A DNA stretch of 29,270 bases from an uncultured Succinivibrio sp. (GTDB taxonomy: Bacteria; Pseudomonadota; Gammaproteobacteria; Enterobacterales; Succinivibrionaceae), in the NCBI GenBank assembly GCA_900770725.1, contig CAAGLL010000101.1, positions 1 to 29,270 of the forward strand, read 5' to 3'. Every line of letters begins with the position of its first letter. The stretch's first letter is position 1. Shown here piece by piece: positions 6,711 through 13,808 of this stretch. The notes under the pieces are model-generated. The model saw only the letters and a program-made list of their open reading frames with translations, was not told the DNA's origin and ran no database searches. The position numbers were made by a program, and so were the translations under genes.

Positions 6711-8759
6711 TTAGTGGACGCGGTCGCCGTTCTTGGCGCCGGTGTCGACGCTGAGCAGGTAGACCTGCTCGGCGCCCGGGCCTGCGGCGGTGACCATGCC
6801 CTCGGAGAGGCCGAACTTCATCTTGCGGGGCTTGAGGTTGGCAACCAGGATGACCTTGCGGCCGACCAGGGCGGCAGGATCCTTGTAGGCGGCCTTGAGG
6901 CCTGCGAACACGTGGCGCTTGGAGAAGCCGATGTCGACCTCGAGGCTCAGGAGCTTCTTGGCGCCCTCGACCTCCTCGGCCTTGGTGATGGTGCCTACGC
7001 GCAGGTCCACCTTGGCGAAGTCGTCGATGGTGATCTCAGGCTGCAGCGGCTCGAAATCGCCTTCCGCGGCCCCGGCTTCGGCCTTGGGCGCGGCAGCGCC
7101 CTTGGCGGCCTTGAGATCCTCCTTTGAGGCCTCGATCATCGAGTTGATCTGGCTCTCCTCGATGCGGCTGTACAGCGGCTTGAACTTCTCGATCTCGTGA
7201 TCATAGAGCGGCTTGTCGACGTCCTCGAACTTGAGCTCGGTCTTGAGGAACTCTGCAGAATCCTTCGCGACGTTCGGGAGGATCGGCGAGAGGTAGGTGA
7301 TGATCGCGCGGAAGAGGTTGAGGCCGTCGGTGCAGACGCGCTGCAGCTTGTCCTCCTGCCCCTCCTGCTTGGCAAGCACCCACGGCGCCTCCTTGTCGAT
7401 GTAGCGGTTGGCCTCGTCGGCGAGCTCCATCACGGCCCTCACGGCCTCGGAGTAGTTGCGCGACTCGTAGCCCTCGCAGACCTTGTCCTTGATCTTGGCG
7501 GCTTCATCGAGGATCGCCTGGTTGTAGGGCCCGGAGGCCAGGCGGCCGCCGAAGCGCTTGGTGATGAAGCCCGCGGTGCGGGAGGCGAGGTTGACGACCT
7601 TGCCCACGATGTCGGAGTTGACCCTGGCCATGAAGTCGTCGAGCGAGAGGTCGACGTCGGCGACCGAGCCGTTCATCTTCGAGGCGAAGTAGTAGCGCAG
7701 CGACTCGGGCTTCATGAACTTCAAGTAGGTCGAGGCCTTGATGAAGGTGCCCTTGGACTTGGACATCTTCGCGCCGTTCACGGTGACGTAGCCGTGCACG
7801 AAGATCTTCGAGGGGAGCTTCATGTCGGCGGCCATCAGGGTTGCCGGCCAGAAGAGCGAGTGGAAGTAGAGGATGTCCTTGCCGATGAAGTGGACCATCT
7901 CGATGTCCGACTTGGGATCGGTGAAAGGCTCGAAGGCCACGCCGTTGCGGTCGCACCAGTTCTTGAGCGAGGCGAGGTAGCCGACCGGGGCGTCCATCCA
8001 GACGTAGAAGAACTTGTCCTCGGTGCCGGGGATCTTGAAGCCGAAGTACGGGCTGTCGCGGGAGATGTCCCAGGGCTTGAGGCCTTCCTTGAACCACTCG
8101 TCGAGCTTGTTGCCCATCTCCTTTTGCAGCACGTCGGTGTTGTGGATGAAGCCGTAGAGGAAGTCGTGGGCCTTGGGCAGGTCGAAGAAGTAGTGCACGC
8201 TCTCGCGCAGCACCGGCTTGGCGCCGGAGACGGTGGAGTAGGCGTCCTTGAGCTCGGTGGGATCGTAGGTGGCGCCGCAGACCTCGCAGTTGTCGCCGTA
8301 CTGGTCCTTGGCCCCGCAGTGCGGGCAGGTGCCCTTGACGAAGCGGTCGGGCAGGAACATGTTCTTAACCGGATCGTAGAGCTGGGAGATCTTCTTGGTG
8401 ATGATGTAGCCCTTCTTGAGCGCCTTCTCGTACATGTTGCAGGAGATCTTGCGGTTCTCCTCGGAGTGGGTGCGGTAGTAGTTGTCGTAGTGGATGAGGA
8501 AGCCCTTGAGATCCTCGCTGTGCGACTTTGAAGTGCGCTCGATCATCTCCTCGGGGGTGATCCCGAGGGAGGCGGCCTTGATCATGACCGGGGTGCCGTG
8601 GCAGTCGTCGCCGCAGACATAGATGACCTTGTTTCCAGCCGCGCGCTCATAGCGCACCCAGATGTCCGACTGGATGTGCTCGAGCATGTGCCCGAGGTGG
8701 ATCGGCCCGTTGGCGTAGGGCAGTGCGTTGGTCACCAGTATGGTCTTAGGTTTGCTCAT
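6711..8759 (-). CDS. metG: Methionine-tRNA ligase
   Basis: This cytoplasmic enzyme charges tRNA-Met with methionine using ATP. The product is 682 residues, close to the E. coli enzyme. The class I signatures are present: PYANGPIHLGH with the HIGH-type box at residues 21-24, and KMSKSKG at about residue 331. Between them is the connective zinc domain (CPHCG and CEVCG), and WxxDAPVGY matches the methionine-binding region. The C-terminal 100 residues (DFAKVDLRVGTITKAEEV onward) form the EMAP/Trbp111-like tRNA-binding and dimerisation domain. It is preceded by an Ala/Lys/Glu-rich linker. The ATG at 8759 has GAGGAA five bases upstream. The next gene upstream on the strand, the EamA exporter, lies 165 bp away across a hairpin, so metG probably has its own promoter. 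Confidence 0.98.
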   Translation of the reverse strand: MSKPKTILVTNALPYANGPIHLGHMLEHIQSDIWVRYERAAGNKVIYVCGDDCHGTPVMIKAASLGITPEEMIERTSKSHSEDLKGFLIHYDNYYRTHSEENRKISCNMYEKALKKGYIITKKISQLYDPVKNMFLPDRFVKGTCPHCGAKDQYGDNCEVCGATYDPTELKDAYSTVSGAKPVLRESVHYFFDLPKAHDFLYGFIHNTDVLQKEMGNKLDEWFKEGLKPWDISRDSPYFGFKIPGTEDKFFYVWMDAPVGYLASLKNWCDRNGVAFEPFTDPKSDIEMVHFIGKDILYFHSLFWPATLMAADMKLPSKIFVHGYVTVNGAKMSKSKGTFIKASTYLKFMKPESLRYYFASKMNGSVADVDLSLDDFMARVNSDIVGKVVNLASRTAGFITKRFGGRLASGPYNQAILDEAAKIKDKVCEGYESRNYSEAVRAVMELADEANRYIDKEAPWVLAKQEGQEDKLQRVCTDGLNLFRAIITYLSPILPNVAKDSAEFLKTELKFEDVDKPLYDHEIEKFKPLYSRIEESQINSMIEASKEDLKAAKGAAAPKAEAGAAEGDFEPLQPEITIDDFAKVDLRVGTITKAEEVEGAKKLLSLEVDIGFSKRHVFAGLKAAYKDPAALVGRKVILVANLKPRKMKFGLSEGMVTAAGPGAEQVYLLSVDTGAKNGDRVH

Positions 8760-8790
8760 CGGTATTCCTCAGTACAAAAATGCTTTGTTC

Positions 8791-8810
8791 CGTGCAACTG
8801 CACGATTCTA
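8791..8810 (-). promoter_or_regulatory. Possible metG promoter with 14-bp palindrome
   Basis: On the minus strand TAGAAT (8805-8810) could be a -10 box. CGTGCA-AC-TGCACG (8791-8804, plus reading) is a perfect 6-bp-arm palindrome at the expected transcription start. No convincing -35 is seen. The palindrome could be an operator or a leader hairpin. Confidence 0.3.
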
Positions 8811-8869
8811 CACCTATAAGGCGGAAGGCTGTTGACGTTGGGGGCGAATCGCCCCAAAGCCTCGGGCCT

Positions 8870-8892
8870 TGGAATGGCGAAGGCCCCGCCGT
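8870..8892 (-). terminator. Hairpin after the EamA exporter gene
   Basis: GAAGACCCC / GGGGCCTTC (minus reading) forms a 9-bp stem with one G-U pair and a 5-nt loop, about 33 bp beyond the stop of the exporter. It lacks a T-run, so termination here is only likely, not shown. Confidence 0.4.
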
Positions 8893-8924
8893 GGGGTCTT
8901 CGAGCATGAGATGGGGGATTGCGC

Positions 8925-9848
8925 TCAGGCCTTCCCCTTGATGAGCCCGGCCTTGCGCGCAAGCGCGGCCACCGGGACCTGGGCGAGGATCACGGCCGTG
9001 AAGACCAGGGCGCAGCCTATGAGCTGCACCGTGGTCGGGGACTCGCCTAAGAGCACTATTCCAAAGAACGTGCCCATCACGCTTTCAAGCGACATGATGA
9101 TGGTTGCGATGATCGGGTTGACCCCGCGCTGGCCCACGACCTGGAGCGTGTAGGCAATGCCGTTTGAGACGATGCCGCAGTAGATGAAGGCTGGCGCCGC
9201 CTTCATGAAGTTCTCCAGTGTGTCGCCTCCCGTGGCGACCATCATGATGAAGCCCAGGAACGAGGCCACGAAGAACTGCCCGCAGGAGAGCGCCACGCCG
9301 TCCACGCGCGCGACGAAGTAGGCGATGACGAGGATGTGGACGGCAAAGCACATCGCGCCGATGAGCGTGAGCAGGTTGCCTTTGGAGAAGTGCAGCCCGC
9401 CGCTTGCGGTGAGCAGGTAGAGGCCGGCCACCGAGATGGCGACGCAGAGCACGAGCTTGGGCGAGGGCCTCGATCCTATGAAGATCCCGAAGATCGGCAC
9501 GAAGACCACGTAGAGCGAGGTGATGAAGCTCGTGGAGGTGACGTCGGAGATCTGGATCCCGAACTGCTGGAAGCTCTCGGCGCAGATGAGGCAGGTTCCG
9601 CAGCACAGCGATCCGAGCATCAGGGTCTTTTTGTCGCTCCTGCGCACCGTGATCCCGCGCTTGCGCTTTATCCCGTTCATGGCGGCCATGACCGGGAGGA
9701 GGAAGAGTCCGCCGATGAGCGTCCTCATGAAGGTGAAGGTGAATGGCTCGACATGATCCATGCCGAGCTTCTGGCCGATGAAGCCGGTGCCCCAGAGCAC
9801 CGCGGTCAGAAAGAGCAGGGAGTACTGCCGAAGTTCAAAGGAAGTCAT
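8925..9848 (-). CDS. DMT-superfamily (EamA) transporter
   Basis: The product is 307 residues with about ten hydrophobic segments and two EamA repeats. The first opens with LLFLTAVLWGTGFIGQKLGM and the second near HILVIAYFVARVDGVALS. It ends with a short basic tail (ALARKAGLIKGKA). This is the layout of inner-membrane drug/metabolite exporters; the substrate cannot be told from sequence. PFTFTFMRTLIGGLFLLP and the repeat-end GESPTTVQLIGCALVF match the usual EamA signatures. The ATG at 9848 is the first good start, but no strong ribosome binding site precedes it. It lies 35 bp downstream of the BOF-type gene on the same strand, and translational dependence on that gene is possible. Confidence 0.9.
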   Translation of the reverse strand: MTSFELRQYSLLFLTAVLWGTGFIGQKLGMDHVEPFTFTFMRTLIGGLFLLPVMAAMNGIKRKRGITVRRSDKKTLMLGSLCCGTCLICAESFQQFGIQISDVTSTSFITSLYVVFVPIFGIFIGSRPSPKLVLCVAISVAGLYLLTASGGLHFSKGNLLTLIGAMCFAVHILVIAYFVARVDGVALSCGQFFVASFLGFIMMVATGGDTLENFMKAAPAFIYCGIVSNGIAYTLQVVGQRGVNPIIATIIMSLESVMGTFFGIVLLGESPTTVQLIGCALVFTAVILAQVPVAALARKAGLIKGKA

Positions 9849-9883
9849 CAGGAATGCCTATTTGGGAAATTTGCTTGAGGTGG

Positions 9884-10495
9884 TTACTTGGCCTGGTGTT
9901 TTGCGTCAGATGCATCAGCCTCTTGGGAGGGCGCGGCAGGATCATGGCCTTCAGCCCCGGCGATGCCGTCGGGAACGCGGCCGCCATGGCCGGCCTCCTG
10001 GCCGTCGTCGCCGGGCCTTGGGAAGCTCTGGCAGTTCTTGTCACCGCAGGGCGGGAGGCGGCGCGGGGAGAGCAGGAGCGCCTGCATGTAGCAGTTAATT
10101 ACGTTCTCGCGGTGGATCTGGCCCCAGACCATGTAGTCCTCGTCCAAGGCGAAGTCCTTGGGCAGGGTGCCATCGGCGAACTTCACCTCGATGCGGCCCT
10201 TGCCGTCGGTTAAGACATAGCCGCCACTCTTGAGCTTCTTGATGAAGCTTCCGCGGATGAAGACGTAGTCCCCGTCATGGGCGTGGCGCTTGATCCCCTC
10301 CACGGTGTTGCCTGAGACCTCGCGCCTCCTGCGCAGCATGTCCTTCCAGCCTTCAGATGGGTCCGCGGTCATGGCGGAAGCTGAGGGAGGCTCCCCCTGG
10401 GATTGGGCAGGGGATCCTTCTTCTTCGGCCATGCAGGATATGGACAGGGCTAACAGGGCAGGCAGCAGCAGCTCCTTCGTGGGTCTTTGCAGCAT
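9884..10495 (-). CDS. Exported BOF-type (YgiW/YdeI-like) OB-fold protein
   Basis: The product is about 203 residues. A hydrophobic signal-like segment (LLLPALLALSISC) is followed by a low-complexity acidic linker. Then comes a bacterial OB fold: TVEGIKRHAHDGDYVFIRGS, KKLKSGGYVLTDGKGRIEVKF and DYMVWGQIH match the NirD/YgiW/YdeI (BOF) pattern of small periplasmic stress-tolerance proteins. The Cys after SIS could be lipidated, but the lipobox is not canonical. The last 60 residues or so are an unusual Pro/Gly/Asp/His-rich tail with two Cys, not found in ordinary YgiW proteins. The ATG at 10495 has GGAGGAG five bases upstream. A canonical intrinsic terminator lies just before the gene (10527-10547). 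Confidence 0.75.
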   Translation of the reverse strand: MLQRPTKELLLPALLALSISCMAEEEGSPAQSQGEPPSASAMTADPSEGWKDMLRRRREVSGNTVEGIKRHAHDGDYVFIRGSFIKKLKSGGYVLTDGKGRIEVKFADGTLPKDFALDEDYMVWGQIHRENVINCYMQALLLSPRRLPPCGDKNCQSFPRPGDDGQEAGHGGRVPDGIAGAEGHDPAAPSQEADASDAKHQAK

Positions 10496-10526
10496 CAACG
10501 CTCCTCCGGTTGCGGCAGATCATAGC

Positions 10527-10547
10527 AAAAACCGCCTAAGACGGCGG
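10527..10547 (-). terminator. Intrinsic terminator ending a minus-strand transcript just before the BOF gene
   Basis: On the minus strand CCGCC-GTCTTA-GGCGG is followed directly by TTTTT. The hairpin ends about 30 bp before the start codon at 10495. No minus-strand gene lies immediately upstream, so it may end a small RNA from about 10.55-10.7 kb or act as a leader attenuator. Confidence 0.55.
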
Positions 10548-10714
10548 GCTTGGGCAGGCCATGGCCCTAGGAGCAGGCCCCCGCATGGTACGGAGTTTTT
10601 TCGTGCATCCAGTGGCTTGGAAGTTCACACGGACTTAACGATCCTTTACGCAAACGGGCGATCCCCGTGCTGAGAATGGAGTTGCCGGAAGGCATGCAAA
10701 AGGAGGGCTTTGAT

Positions 10715-10939
10715 ATGGGCATTCTTGCAAAGATCAGGGATTCGGCCGGAGCAGTGGCTTCATACTTCATGCTGCCAGGCAGCCTCAACGATCGCCTGGA
10801 AGCACGACAGGATGCTGGTGCGAATAGAGAGCATGGCAGCGTCCGCAAGGTTTCGTTCGACGAGCTCACCGAGTCGGTCATAAAGGGCAGCACCCGCACC
10901 CGCGCAGGCTACAGCCGCAATTTCTGGGACTTCATCTGA
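10715..10939 (+). CDS. Small basic protein of unknown function
   Basis: The product is 74 residues with no signal peptide. It begins MGILAKIRDSAGAVASYFML, which could form an amphipathic helix. The C-terminal half is Lys/Arg/Ser/Thr-rich and ends in NFWDFI. The start at 10715 is chosen because AAAGGAGG lies eight bases upstream; earlier in-frame ATGs at 10667 and 10694 have poorer sites. The stop is followed by a strong hairpin pair (10952-10994), so the gene looks like a complete single transcription unit. No family is recognised. Confidence 0.55.
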   Translation: MGILAKIRDSAGAVASYFMLPGSLNDRLEARQDAGANREHGSVRKVSFDELTESVIKGSTRTRAGYSRNFWDFI

Positions 10940-10951
10940 GCAATCGATGAT

Positions 10952-10994
10952 GGCAGGGCAAAGCCCTGCCTTGGTGCCGCCGCAGCGCGGCGGC
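10952..10994. terminator. Two consecutive hairpins between convergent genes
   Basis: GGCAGGGC-AAA-GCCCTGCC (10952-10970) is followed by GCCGCCGC-AGC-GCGGCGGC (10976-10994), then TTT on the plus strand. Both stems are perfect. They lie between the small plus-strand gene ending at 10939 and the minus-strand gene ending at 11013, and probably serve both. Confidence 0.7.
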
Positions 10995-11012
10995 TTTAAA
11001 ACAGCTCAAAGC

Positions 11013-11420
11013 TTATTTGAGCAGGAGCTTGGCTCCTTCCTTCAAGGCCTGCTTCTTGGCCTCTTCCTTCACCTGCTCCTTGACCTCGTCCTTGACGGCA
11101 TCGCTCACCGAGTCGGAGAGCCCGCCGGTTGCCTTTGAGATCTTGGAGTTCACCTTGTCCTTGGCGCTCTGCTTCAAATTGTTGATCTTATCCTTGGCAG
11201 CGCTCTTGACTGCGCTTGAGAGCGCTGACTCTTCCTGCGCGCTCTCCGATCCTCCGACATACTCCTGGACCTTCTCCTTCACTGCGCTCTTGACGGCGGA
11301 CTTGGCCTGGCACTTGGCGTCCAGGGCCTGAAGGCCCGGGCAGTCGGTCGAGGCAAAGGCCCCGGTGCTTGAAAGAATTGCGGCGAACGCAATGGCGATG
11401 GTGGCTGTCTTGATGTTCAT
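11013..11420 (-). CDS. Secreted Lys/Ala/Glu-rich helical protein
   Basis: The product is 135 residues. Residues 1-23 (MNIKTATIAIAFAAILSSTG onward) form a clear Sec signal peptide with a likely AFA|STD cleavage site. The mature part has two Cys near its start and is otherwise almost entirely helix-forming. It consists of degenerate repeats of a [A/V]K[S/D][A/E][V/A]K pattern (KSAVKSAVKEK, SSAVKSAAKDK, SDAVKDEVKEQVKEEAKK). It ends in LLLK. Such amphipathic repeats resemble LEA-like or apolipoprotein-like periplasmic proteins, but no specific family is recognised. The ATG at 11420 is chosen because the signal peptide begins there; the ribosome binding site is weak (CGGAG 12 bases upstream). Confidence 0.7.
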   Translation of the reverse strand: MNIKTATIAIAFAAILSSTGAFASTDCPGLQALDAKCQAKSAVKSAVKEKVQEYVGGSESAQEESALSSAVKSAAKDKINNLKQSAKDKVNSKISKATGGLSDSVSDAVKDEVKEQVKEEAKKQALKEGAKLLLK

Positions 11421-11583
11421 CCCTTGTTGTGACTCCGTGGTTTTTAACGGGCGCAGATGATGGACGAGAAGAATTAGCCAATCGTTAGTGCACAAAAAGC
11501 GCCATGAAAATGGAGAAAATTAAAGAATAAGAACTGTTGCTATTCCGGTTTTGCAGAAATCACTAAATAAGTCTTTTAATTAT

Positions 11584-12837
11584 TTAAGAAAGCAAATAAG
11601 CTGGGATAAAATACGAAATATCATTAATTGGCCTGATTTTATCAGTGCAGGCAAAAACAAGGCCTGTGGCAATCGGAATTTTGTATTTTGACAAGACAGA
11701 AAAATTTTTTGCAGGATTTGATGGGAAAACACCCGATTTAATCTCAATAGGTGTAATCGAACCATTTTCGATATATAGCAAATCGATTTCTTTTTTGTCT
11801 GTATCTCGATAATAAAATAAGTAATCTCGTGGGTCAAGATCATATGCAAAAAGGTTTTTAACAATCTCACTAACAACATGCGTTTCAAAAAAAGCACCAC
11901 ACATCACTGAATTCGAAAGCATCTCTGCATTAGGGATTTTGCAAAGATAAGCACAAAGTCCTGTATCCATAAAATATAATTTTGGCGCTTTTATGATTCT
12001 TTTTGAAGCATTAGCCATATAAGGATGCAAAAGATATATTATTCCAGAAGTTTCCAAGATCGAAATCCATCTTTTGCATGTTCTTGCATCAATCCCAACT
12101 AAGGCAGCAATTTCATCATAATGAAGTTCTTGAGCTGTTCTAAGAGCTATTATTGTAATAAAGTCTCTAAATTGTAACTCATTAGATGCTGTTACGAGTT
12201 TTCGCACATCTTTGTCTATGTATGTATTCACATATGCTTTGAAATAAACATCCCTTTCGACTTCTCCCTTGACAATCTCAGGCATACCACCTTGAAAAAT
12301 AGAATCATATATTTCTGTTCTGGTTCTATAAGCAACTTGTTTGCTATTTTCTATTTTTTTCCAATCGCTTATTTTTGGAGAAAATTTTGTTTCTTTAATT
12401 TTAAGCTTCTCAAAATCAGAGAAAGAGGACATTTCTACAATTCCACATCTTCCTGCCATCGAATCTGAAATGCCTTGTTGAAGTTCAAAACGATTAGAGC
12501 CAGTAAGAACATACATTAACTGAATAGGCTCATCATTTTTCAACCATTTCAGTTTCATTTCATCTATTCTTTTTTTTATTTCATCGAGTAGAAGAGGAAC
12601 TTTTTGAATCTCATCAATAATTAATGGCCAACCGTAATTTTCTAAAAATTGTTTTGGGTTTTTATCTGCGAGCAATCTATCGTCCACATCATCAAGCGTT
12701 ACTTTTTTGAATTTCGAGCCATATAGATGGTCTATGGTGGTGGATTTCCCAACTTGCCTGGGGCCGTAGACAACAACACAAGGGAAAGACTTTCCTGCCT
12801 TTTCGATCGTCTTTTCAATCATTCGCTCGATGTACAT
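11584..12837 (-). CDS. AAA_14 / DUF4143 family ATPase
   Basis: The product is 417 residues, the usual length for this family. The N-terminal AAA_14 domain has a Walker A box (GPRQVGKST, residues 25-33) and a Walker B box (PLIIDEIQKV, 71-80), followed by LTGSNRFELQ (sensor-type). A winged-helix-like stretch (YDEIAALVGIDARTCKRWI) precedes the C-terminal DUF4143 domain. That domain contains FFETHVVSEI and a PD-(D/E)XK-like pattern, EIDLLY then PIEIKSG. The physiological role of such ATPases is not settled; they are common accessory genes. The gene is strikingly AT-rich compared with its neighbours, which points to recent acquisition. The ATG at 12837 has AAGGA six bases upstream. A cluster of palindromes lies upstream. 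Confidence 0.9.
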   Translation of the reverse strand: MYIERMIEKTIEKAGKSFPCVVVYGPRQVGKSTTIDHLYGSKFKKVTLDDVDDRLLADKNPKQFLENYGWPLIIDEIQKVPLLLDEIKKRIDEMKLKWLKNDEPIQLMYVLTGSNRFELQQGISDSMAGRCGIVEMSSFSDFEKLKIKETKFSPKISDWKKIENSKQVAYRTRTEIYDSIFQGGMPEIVKGEVERDVYFKAYVNTYIDKDVRKLVTASNELQFRDFITIIALRTAQELHYDEIAALVGIDARTCKRWISILETSGIIYLLHPYMANASKRIIKAPKLYFMDTGLCAYLCKIPNAEMLSNSVMCGAFFETHVVSEIVKNLFAYDLDPRDYLFYYRDTDKKEIDLLYIENGSITPIEIKSGVFPSNPAKNFSVLSKYKIPIATGLVFACTDKIRPINDISYFIPAYLLS

Positions 12838-12873
12838 TTATTATCCTTATTCCGCAATCCGGTTCGTACCATC

Positions 12874-13433
12874 TTTTCGGTTAAAACTACATTAAACTGT
12901 AGTTTTAGCCGAAAATTTTTGTATGGTTGTAACACAGCTTACCATAAATTTACGGTTAAAACAGCATTGAAATGTTGTTTTAACCGCATCTCGCATGCTT
13001 TGCAAGCTTGATATCAGAGTGGATTAACAAAGAAACTTGACATTAACCATCTGTTTAATAAAACATTTATTTGTTTATTTTTTCTATTAAATTTAAAGGC
13101 ACCTTTGACTGTCGTGTTTACCAAGCTTTGATTTGTGTTTATATCATTGGTGCAATTTATTTCGGTTAAAACAGCATACGAATGTAGTTTTTACCGCACT
13201 TTCCACTATCGTTACACACTGACCTTATGCCTTTCGCAGACATAAGTGCTTCTTTTAGACAAATTTGGTTGAATGAACTTGTATTACAAGATACCGACTA
13301 AAGTTCTACGCTCTGAAAGATCAAGTCGAAATTTTATCGGCAAAACAATATTGAACTGGCGCTACCGATAGATGCGAATAACAGGCAATATCATGTCATC
13401 GGTTAAAACAACTATTGAATGCTGTTTTCACCG
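12874..13433. repeat. Cluster of five imperfect ~34-nt palindromes
   Basis: Copies lie at 12874-12915 (18-bp arms including T4/A4 flanks), 12953-12986, 13163-13196, 13338-13367 (degenerate) and 13400-13433. The left arm is CGGTTAAAACAGCAT or close to it; the right arm is its complement ending GTTTTAACCG, with a 4-6 nt loop. Spacers are irregular (about 41, 176, 141 and 32 nt), so this is not an ordinary CRISPR array. The arm order is also opposite to integron attC core sites. The stretch is AT-rich and has no credible gene. Plus-strand frames across the copies give only repeat-derived peptides such as VKTALKCCFNR. Confidence 0.85.
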
Positions 13434-13659
13434 CAAGTTCCATCTGCGTGGCCTGTTTCTCAGCTTTCAACGTGGGCCTTCAGTACCCGAAAGTCGATCC
13501 TCGTCACCAATCGCGCAAAAAGTCGTGCGGCCATTGATCACAAATTTCAAGGGGCTGATCGCTCAAGCTGCGCCAAACCGTAATTTTTGCGCAACATTTC
13601 GCGCAAACACAGTAAGCCTAGGGGGTGAGCTGTTTTCGGCACCGTTTGCGAAGTTGTGG
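13434..13659. other. Non-coding stretch between palindromes and sugar-acid operon
   Basis: This stretch marks the change from AT-rich to GC-rich DNA. A plus-strand frame (13372-13761) runs across it but begins inside a palindrome copy, has no ribosome binding site and looks spurious. Several GCGCAAA-type words recur (about 13510-13610). No gene is supported. Confidence 0.4.
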
Positions 13660-13794
13660 CTGAAATCAGTCAAATCTGCTCAATTAAACTTAAAACGCCC
13701 GCGCAACCTGCTCATTTCAAATTCATCATCTCCTTATTATTGCCTGTTTTTCAAGTTGTAAAGCCGGAAACACTCCATATACTGAAATCAGTCA
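13660..13794. promoter_or_regulatory. Pair of 13-bp direct repeats before the kinase gene
   Basis: CTGAAATCAGTCA occurs exactly at 13660-13672 and again at 13782-13794. Each copy contains the small palindrome CTGA-AA-TCAG. The second copy touches the AAGGAGG ribosome binding site of the kinase gene. These could be operator sites for the DeoR-type repressor encoded at 17670-18425; no identical copy is seen upstream of that repressor gene. Confidence 0.4.
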
Positions 13795-13808
13795 CAAGGA
13801 GGAAAGCC

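Noticed and set aside
7197..8531. Long plus-strand open frame opposite metG
   Set aside because: It is an antisense shadow with Val/Leu/Glu/Asp bias and no recognisable domains.
10550..10715. tRNA or 4.5S RNA gene before the orphan terminator
   Set aside because: No cloverleaf, T-loop GTTCGA-type sequence or SRP RNA core could be found by eye in this stretch.
12874..13433. CRISPR array
   Set aside because: The repeats are similar in length to CRISPR repeats, but spacers vary from about 32 to 176 nt, repeats differ from each other, and no cas gene is present.
12874..13433. Integron attC sites
   Set aside because: Palindromes contain GTTAAAA-like cores, but the core orientation at left and right ends is the reverse of attC, and there is no integrase or cassette gene.
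12727..13761. Small plus-strand proteins with repeated VKT-A/T-L-type peptides
   Set aside because: They are translations of the palindromic repeats, lack ribosome binding sites, and one overlaps the ATPase gene in antisense.
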